From assembly GCA_945643635.1 (NCBI GenBank), contig CALZFC010000015.1, positions 2,358,501-2,422,500 of the forward strand: a stretch of DNA of 64,000 bases, read 5' to 3'. Below are positions 56,556-64,000 of the stretch, in pieces. Both the position numbers and the translations under genes were made by a program. Numbering within the stretch: position 1 is the stretch's first letter; every line of letters starts with the position of its first letter. The notes below the pieces were generated by a model, which saw only the letters and a list, made by a program, of their open reading frames with translations, had not been told where the DNA came from and ran no database searches. The DNA comes from Allodiplogaster sudhausi (taxonomy: Eukaryota; Nematoda; Chromadorea; Rhabditida; Diplogasteridae).

Positions 56556-59500
56556 ATGCACCGGGCGGGCGTGCTGTGTCGTCTGACGTCCCACTCTCGC
56601 GTCGCGGCGATCCGCAAGGCGCCCGCGTCCACTCCGGCCGCCAGCGGTGCTCGTGGCGGCCAGTCTCCTCTCGTCCAGCCGCGCCGCGCTCAGGCAACCG
56701 CCGCGGCGGCTGCTGTCAAGCATGAGCAGTTCATGAATGGATCATCCAGCGTCTACATCGAGCAGATGTACGATGCCTGGCAGGTCGGAGTATTCATTTT
56801 CATACTATTAATTGAGTTCTTTTGTGCTATCTCTTATAGAACGAAGAGAGTGATGTTTGAAATGATGACAGTCCCTCACCATGTGACTGATGAGTGATTT
56901 GCAGCAAGACCCGTCATCAGTGCACGTATCCTGGGATGCGTACTTCCGCAACGTCGAGGCCGGCGCGGGGCCGGGCCAGGCTTTCCAGCCACCGCCCCTT
57001 TCTTCCGGTCAGTGCATTGCAGTTCCTCATTTCATCGACCGCAACGTTTCTCCGCTCTGATCAAAGATCACGAGTTAGAATTGCAAGATATGCCGATGAA
57101 TGAGTCTAACATGGTTTTTTTCTTCGCTCAGTAACTATGATGTAATCCCACGATGGCCTGCACAAAAGAGAAGAAGAGAGAGATTGGCACAAACCAGTTG
57201 GGTCAGCGCGTGAATGAGCTCTCTAAACTCGGGGTGTTCTCTGCGCGACCAAAGAACAACAAAGTCACACGTGATCGTGAAGAAGAATGTCATCTTATAT
57301 TATTTTGATAACGGGAAGAGTAAGATTATGCAATCGTTGATTCTTGGGGGCCGGTGGGTTAAATGAATTGAATCCTTCTGCTAAAATGTGACTGCAGTTA
57401 AAAGCTATTTTAAGTCAAGTGCAGAAAAATTAGTGCTAGAGATCTGCTATTGCTTGGAAGGAAAAGTTACTTATTGTAGGATCTGCTGTTGCACGAACCA
57501 GCACAGCGCCAGCAAGGACTGTGGATGCAACCTCGACGATCCAGGCAGTCAATGACCACCTCAAAGTCCAGCTTCTCATCCGCAGTTATCAGGTCATCTG
57601 GGAACGTTTTACATAAAGTTTTCTTCGGAATTTTTGGAGTTGCTCCTGAATATCTTTCGAATGATAAAATTTAAATAGTATGATTGCAGACTCGCGGCCA
57701 CAACATTGCCGACCTGGACCCGCTGGGGATCAACAGCGCAGATCTGGATGACACGACTCCTCCCGAGTTGGAACTCGCCTTCTACGGACTTGGCGAGGCT
57801 GACCTCGACCGTGAATTCGTTCTTCCGCCCACAACTTTCATTGGCGGAGAGAGCAAGTCGCTCACTCTTCGCGAGATTATCAACCGCCTCAAGGCAGGCC
57901 TTTCTCTTCTTCACTTACAATTAGATGGAGCATCGTTGGATGATTTGATATGTAAATGATTGGAGGCTATTTTGTAATGTATTCAGAACATCTACTGCCA
58001 CAAGACGGGAGTGGAGTACATGCATTTGACCAACTACGAACAGCAAGACTGGATCCGTCGTCGTTTCGAGGCCCCGCGAGCCACCGAACTCAGCCATGAA
58101 CAGAAGAAGGTCTTTGTTTTTCTCTTCTCCAGACTAGCGTTCTTTTCATGACCTCGCCAAATCCCTAATATATTATGTTTAGGTTCTATTTAAACGCCTC
58201 ATCCGTTCGACAAAATTCGAAGAATTCCTGGCGAAGAAGTGGCCAAGTGAGAAAAGATTCGGCCTTGAGGGATGCGAAGTTCTCATTCCTGCCATTAAAC
58301 AGGTCATCTTCCCTTCCATTATCACTGATCACTGATGTTTGTGTGTTGGTGTTTTCACTTTTGTGTGTGATTCTATGCGAGTTAACACGGACTAACGATT
58401 TCTCTGCAGGCCAATACCGTAATGTTTTCCCTGTGCAGGTGATTGACTGCTCGTCGGCCCTCGGAGTGGATTCCTTTGTGGTTGGAATGCCCCATCGTGG
58501 TCGTTTGAATGTCCTGGCCAATGTCTGCCGCCAGCCTCTCTCCACCATTCTCTCCCAGTTCTCCACTCTCGAACCGGCTGATGAGGGTCAGAGAACATTG
58601 AGAAACGAAGATTATGGCTTAGTTAGCCGCCAAAGTTATGCGTGAACATTATATTTGTCGTCATTGATAATGTTTTCTATAGCGGTGAAATAGTACAGGG
58701 TTGATGAAACCTTGCTATTCTGCCGTTGTTGAGGATCCGGAGACGTGAAGTACCATCTGGGAGTGTGCATCGAGCGTCTGAACAGGCAGAGCCAGCGCAA
58801 TGTCAAGATTGCCGTGGTGGCCAACCCTTCCCATCTCGAAGCTGTCGACCCCGTGGTCATGGGAAAGGTCGTTATTTATCTTTATAATGAAATAAATATA
58901 GTGAATGATGGTTACTGTAGGTGCGAGCTGAGGCATTCTACACGGGAGACAACAACTGCGACCGCACCATGGCCATCCTCATGCACGGAGACGCTGCCTT
59001 CTCGGGTTATTTCTGCTTCCCTTCACTCTTCTTGTTGTCTTGAAATTGCTGGACATTGAATGAGCCTCTATCCCGGCCATCTTCAATTTCTACTTCCAAA
59101 TGGACCCCATTCATTTATTTCTCAATATTGAATACAGGCCAAGGAGTGGTGATGGAGACCTTCAACCTGGACGATCTCCCCTCGTACACCACGCATGGCG
59201 CTATCCACATCGTCGTGAACAACCAGATTGGATTCACGACCGACCCTCGCTTCAGTCGGTCAGATCTTTTCCTTCTGTTCTATGATGCTGGTAACAACCT
59301 CTCTCCTCCTACCTCACACTCATTTGCATCTTCCCCTTTCCTCGACCGCTTCCCTTTCAGTTCCTCTCCGTACTGTACTGACGTGGGCCGAGTGGTTGGC
59401 TGTCCGATCTTCCACGTCAACGTGGACGACCCCGAGGCAGTGATGCACGTGTGCAACGTGGCCTCCGACTGGCGCAAGACTTTCAAGAAGGACGTCATCA

Positions 59501-62164
59501 TCGACTTGGTCTGCTATCGCCGCCACGGACACAACGAACTGGACGAGCCCATGTTCACGCAGCCTCTCATGTACCAGAAGGTCAGCTTCTTCTCTCTTTC
59601 ACTACTTTCACATCATGCTCTTGCTTCTTTCCCTATGCAACTCTCTTCTTACAGGTCAAGGCGACCAAGCCAGTTCTGGAGCTGTACCAGAAGCAAATCA
59701 TCCAGGAGGGCGTTGCCAATGAGCAATACGTCAAGGTTTTGTTTCTTTTCATAGTTTATATTTCAGCGCCCTCTTAAAGATGGACATTGCAGGATGAACT
59801 AACGAAGTATGGACAGATTCTGGAGGATGCGTATGAGAATGCACAGAAGGTCAGTCGGAAGAAGAATCTACATTTGGGAAAAAAATATATGAGAAAGTCT
59901 CATTATGAATTACTGGATTAAAATGTGAATGTCTAAAATGAGGATTAAATCGCGCGTTAATGATAACTTAAAAGGAATCACCGGAATTTGCGCTGAACTC
60001 TGGTCTGTACGATAATTGCGGGAAAATGTGCTAACTACTTGGGCGAAAGTAATTGATGGAATATTATCTTCCAGGTGACCTTCGTCCGGAATCGCGATTG
60101 GCTGGACTCGCCTTGGGATGACTTCTTCAAGAAGAGGGACCCCCTCAAGGTCTTCCTTTTTCTTTTTCTTCTTTCCATTGATCTTGACTGCTTGTTTTCA
60201 CTTTTCTCCCGATAAATAGTTCATTCATTTTAGATTCCTGCAACGGGAATCGACCAGAGCTCAGTTGACCAAATCATCGACAAGTTCTCTTCTGTCCCCG
60301 AGGGCTTCAACCTCCACCGCGGTCTTGACCGAACTCTGAAGGGCAGGAAGGCCATGGTGAACGAGGACTCTGTCGACTGGTCAGGCCCTTCTTGATCTAC
60401 TCCTGGAGAACCCTGGTAAAAGCAAGGAAGTTGAGGTCGATCGGAGAGGCGCTTGCCTTTGGAAGTCTATTGATGGAGGGAACTCATGTCCGTCTGTCTG
60501 GCCAGGATGTGGAACGAGGAACTTTCTCTCATCGCCATCACGTTCTGCATGACCAGAAGACCGACAAGAAGGTATCAATAAGAGAGTCTTGTTGGAGCTA
60601 ATAAGTTTGTGCTGTTTTCAGGTGTACAACCCCCTGAACGACTTGAAGGAGGGCCAGGCCGAGTACACGGTGTGCAACTCTTCTCTCTCTGAGTACGCTG
60701 TCCTTGGATTCGAGCTCGGCTACTCCATGGTTGACCCCAACTCGCTGGTCATCTGGGAGGTCCGTTTCATTTTGTGTTGTTTCTAGCTAACTTGAAGTGA
60801 GTCGGTTATTAATTTGTTACTGGAAGGAGAGATTTGCAGGCCCAATTCGGTGACTTCTCGAACACGGCGCAGTGCATCATCGACCAGTTCATCTCCTCCG
60901 GCCAGTCCAAGTGGATCCGCCAGTCCGGCCTGGTCATGCTCCTCCCCCACGGCTACGAGGGAATGGGCCCAGAGCACTCTTCCGCCCGGCCTGAGAGATT
61001 CCTCCAGATGTGCAATGAGGACGACGAGATTGATCCCTCCGTCAGTTACTTCTATCATTCTCGTTAGAATCGTCTTGGTATTTTCTGACTTCTTTCCTTC
61101 GCTGCCACTTTGTTTGCAGCCCTCATTATGTTCTGGCCATCTCTTTTTCCTCTCTTTCAGAAGCTTGCGTTCGGTGGAACCTTCGAGGCTCAGCAACTGC
61201 ACGACACGAATTGGATCGTCGCCAACTGCACGACTCCTGCCAATATCTTCCACATTCTCCGTCGCCAGGTCGGAATTGCTCGGGGTGCAGTTGGGTCTAA
61301 AATACTCATGAGCAGTAGTGCTTGCATTGCTCCATCTTGAAGCAACTCTTCAACTTTTTCAACAGGTGACAATGCCCTTCCGCAAGCCCCTCGTGGTGAT
61401 GACCCCGAAATCCCTGCTCCGCCATCCTCTTGCTCGCTCCTCCCTGGCCGACTTCGCCCCTGGAACTTCCTTCCAGAGGGTGATCCCTGAGCAGACCATC
61501 TCCGACCCCAGCTCCGTTCAGCGAGTTGTCTTCTGCACTGGTTCGCTTTCATTATAACCGGGTTTCCTATAAAATATTTCTCTAACATATCTCTCAACTT
61601 TAAGGCAAAGTCTACTACGATCTTGTTGCTGCCAGGAAACACGTCGGCAAGGTTTGGAATTTGTTTCAGCTCCCTTAGTGTAATGTAATGTTTACTCTCT
61701 CACCTCTCTTCCAGGAGAACAACGTGGCTCTCGTCCGCTTAGAGCAGATGGCTCCATTCCCCTATGACCTGGTGCATGCTGAATCCTCTCGCTTCCCGAA
61801 TGCTGAGCTGGTTTGGTCCCAAGAAGAGCACAAGAACATGGGAGCTTGGACCTTTGTTCAGGTATCGTAATCTTCACTCTTTGCTGACTGTACAGCCTAC
61901 TTTTTTTTTTTTATTCCATCACACACTTTACATGTTGTATTCCATATCAGCTTATTTTTAATGAGGTAATCAGTGATGTGATTTGAGCCCCGCTTCAACT
62001 CGCTGATGTCATCTGGCTCTGGCCGAACCATCTCCTACGCTGGTCGTCTGCCGTCTGCCTCTCCTGCCACTGGCAACAAGTACACCCATCTCCAGGAGCA
62101 GAAGGAGTTCATCTCCAAGGCCTTTGATGTGCAGAAAAGTGCACTCGAGGGCTTCAAGGCCTAG
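56556..62164 (+). CDS. ogdh-1: 2-oxoglutarate dehydrogenase E1 component, mitochondrial
   Basis: This thiamine-diphosphate enzyme catalyses the first, decarboxylating step of the 2-oxoglutarate dehydrogenase complex in the mitochondrial matrix. Twenty-three exons run from 56556-56783 to 61988-62164. Intermediate exons include 57690-57893, 58439-58586, 59361-59580, 60234-60379, 60840-61040 and 61366-61540. Phases agree at every junction and sum to 3087 bp, or 1028 residues, close to the C. elegans length. The N-terminus is Arg/Ala-rich ([20 protein letters not shown]), a matrix-targeting signal, followed by [17 protein letters not shown]. Diagnostic blocks are [79 protein letters not shown] and [20 protein letters not shown]. 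The protein ends KSALEGFKA. Intron 4 has a GC donor (57894). The gene looks complete and intact. Confidence 0.98.
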
Positions 62165-62624
62165 ACAGGCTCCCCCTCTCACTACTAGAAACTGACCCTA
62201 GCAAGGCTTGGCCGAGTTGGCCCCTCTCGTTTCTGACTCTCTCTTTTTCAAGTGCTCTCTCGTACCCTCTCTACTTCCAACCCGGTCTGGCAGATCTCAT
62301 CTGAGAGGGAGACTTCATTTCTGGCTGATGCAATGCATAAAAATCTTTTCGTCTCTCTCCTCGCAGCAATTTCTGCCAGGCCTCTGTGGCATTCTTTGAG
62401 CTTTATAAAGCACTATCTAAATGTTGTTTTAACCACCCTAAGAGTTTTAGATTTCGTTTTTATTGTCTAGAGTTACTCGGAGGCATGCCTATAGGCTAGT
62501 TATTCCTTTCCCTTTCTTGGCTACTTCATCATTTCAGCTGCTCCGAGTACTTTTGGGTGTCCCTTCGCCTCAAATTTAGTGTTGTTCTCCCCTTTCGTGA
62601 CCGGTGAGATTTCGAGAACACGTC

Positions 62625-62630
62625 AATAAA
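62625..62630 (+). terminator. Polyadenylation signal of the 2-oxoglutarate dehydrogenase gene
   Basis: AATAAA lies about 460 bases after the stop codon and is followed by T-rich DNA. It is the first canonical signal after the gene, so the 3' UTR would be about 480 bases. Confidence 0.55.
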
Positions 62631-63721
62631 TGACGTTCAAGTTTAAATATCAGATTGAATGCAGCTAGAGTGCTGGGAAGGGAACTTGGTCTTTTTGACT
62701 TTGGGAAGGGGGGAATGAGAAGTTGAGACGCCTCGGAAAGGGAATCTGAATCGAGGGTTGACCGTATAAGTGGTATGGCGAACTCTGATTGCTTCGTCTA
62801 ATTAGTGGCAGCCATTCAGTGGAATGACAGTCGCTTGCACTTCCGAAGCAGTTTGGAGGGGAGGAATGGCAGTAAAGGCGGAATCTCTTGCTTCTTCCCA
62901 GGTGATAAGCCTACAGTTTCGGGTGTCCGTGTGAATCACTCACTAGCCATGCTAAGCCTTAAGAAATAGATCCTCTCTCTCTCCCTTCACTATCTCTCGT
63001 TCTCTCCCTCCATCTCTCTCCCTAGATCGTTGCAGTACGGAATAAAGCAAATGCCACTTCCATTTATTTGTGCCGTCTTTATTCTGGAGCAAAAGATGGC
63101 CCTGCTCAATCGGTCCGTTTGCTCTCTCTTATCACTGGCAAGAATCTCTCTCTCTCTCTCTCCCTTCTTCCCTCCCTCTCTCCGTCTTTCTCTCTGTCTC
63201 TTCCCCTCTCTCTCTCTTTCACCCTGCATAGTTCTTCATTTCTAGCTCGACTTCGTGACAACGCCCTTTGCTTTCCTCCATTGTCGCAACGATTACTCAT
63301 ACATAAACTTATCTTTTCATTTCGGGTTGAAGTCAAATGACGAATGCAAATATAGTATGAAGGTGTACTCGAGAGTAGATAAGTGGACAAGTCATGAAAA
63401 GGCAGCCTGCCCCTTAAACAATGGGGTTATTGTCGCGTATTGCGGTCTGTAACCACTGACTTCGGTGACCCATCGAGGTTCAAGCTTTTTCAAGCCCGCA
63501 GAATTGCAATTAGTATATGTACATATACGCATTGCAGTTCTTTTTTATTTATCTTCTATCTTTACATATATACTTTATTGAAAAATAATCGTTTACTTGC
63601 AGTCACCGTTCGGAATATTAATATTTGCACTTGATCTTAGACGCAATCTTTATTTGCGATTGGCAGACTGCATTCCCTCTTGAGAAGGGCTTGATGTCCC
63701 CTCTTGGTTCCTCTCACATCG
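62631..63721. other. Intergenic region with CT tracts
   Basis: No exon up to the ATG at 63722. CT-rich tracts occupy about 62971-63025 and 63145-63225. Close to the next gene, GATTGGCAG at about 63658-63666 is a good acceptor with no donor in view, consistent with a 5' UTR intron or a spliced-leader site. Confidence 0.55.
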
Positions 63722-64000
63722 ATGAAACCTCTTGCAGAGGACACCGAGACTCCTTCGAGTCTTGCTTCTCAAGGAGAGGGGCAAGGAGGGCAAGGGGAGA
63801 TTCCTCTGGAGATTCTTACGGAGAAGAGTACGGCTGGAAAGAGTGAAGAGGAAGACGAAGAGATGTCTACAGAATGCGGCTCCGTCTGGTTGCTCCCAGT
63901 GTTGGGATCTGGATTTGCCTATGCTGCAATGTTCATCCCGTTAGTTTAATCTTTTCCCTCTCCTCTCTCTATCTCTCTCCCTCTCCCTCTCTTTCTCTCT
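63722..64000 (+). CDS. First exon of an unknown membrane protein (partial)
   Basis: The ATG at 63722 opens MKPLAEDTETPSSLASQGEG, a Gly/Gln-rich and then acidic stretch (KSEEEDEEMSTEC), and then a hydrophobic segment VWLLPVLGSGFAYAAMFIP that ends at a donor (63939, CC|GTTAGT). The coding exon is 218 bases and stops in phase 2; the rest lies outside the window. An acidic cytosolic N-terminus running into a first membrane helix would suit a polytopic transporter or receptor, but no family signature is visible. The intron start is CT-rich, as elsewhere here. Confidence 0.5.

Noticed and set aside
58400..58440. Alternative small exon after TCTCTGCAG at about 58408 in the 2-oxoglutarate dehydrogenase gene
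   Set aside because: Including it would insert about ten residues between IPAIKQ and VIDCSSALG, where the family has none; the second acceptor at 58438 fits exactly.

Overview
The window is nuclear DNA from an animal, almost certainly a nematode. Genes are split into many short exons by introns mostly of 50-100 bp with GT-AG (sometimes GC-AG) ends. The proteins read most like nematode families: a UDP-galactopyranose mutase, FAT-5/6/7-type delta-9 desaturases, a PEPT-type oligopeptide transporter, an NCA/NALCN sodium-leak channel, a Kunitz/lustrin/EB-module secreted protein and a 1028-residue 2-oxoglutarate dehydrogenase. I do not assign a species. All exon borders were read by eye from reading frame, splice sites and recalled family sequence; no search was run.

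Layout. 1-1707 (-): UDP-galactopyranose mutase, C-terminus cut by the window edge. 2907-4674 and 6969-9100 (-): two tandem delta-9 desaturases from a roughly 4 kb duplication, with a near-identical central block that suggests gene conversion. 5140-6960 and 9700-11450: spacers with a few weak orphan ORFs and one small membrane-protein gene. 13311-17463 (+): 21-exon peptide transporter. 17826-28148 (-): four-domain NALCN/NCA channel with an E-E-K-E filter. 28149-33209: gene-poor, with a 1.6 kb transposon that has a 9-bp target duplication and carries a broken gag-like ORF. 33210-33704 (-): small secreted orphan. 34481-47576 (-): very long secreted array of CCP/sushi-like modules with two foldback MITEs in its introns, one of them interrupted by a hAT MITE. 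48245-54969 (-): secreted EB-module/Kunitz/lustrin protein with an acidic tail. 56556-62164 (+): complete 23-exon 2-oxoglutarate dehydrogenase. 63722-64000 (+): first exon of a further gene.

The genes do not form one pathway. They fall into metabolism (desaturases, 2-oxoglutarate dehydrogenase, peptide uptake), excitability (NALCN) and surface/extracellular proteins (galactofuranose precursor enzyme, CCP array, Kunitz/lustrin protein). CT/GA microsatellites are dense in intergenic DNA and in several introns. I saw no CRISPR array, operon of bacterial type, rRNA or tRNA. The least ordinary items are the mobile elements, the desaturase conversion tract, the CCP array and one channel intron that lacks an AG acceptor.
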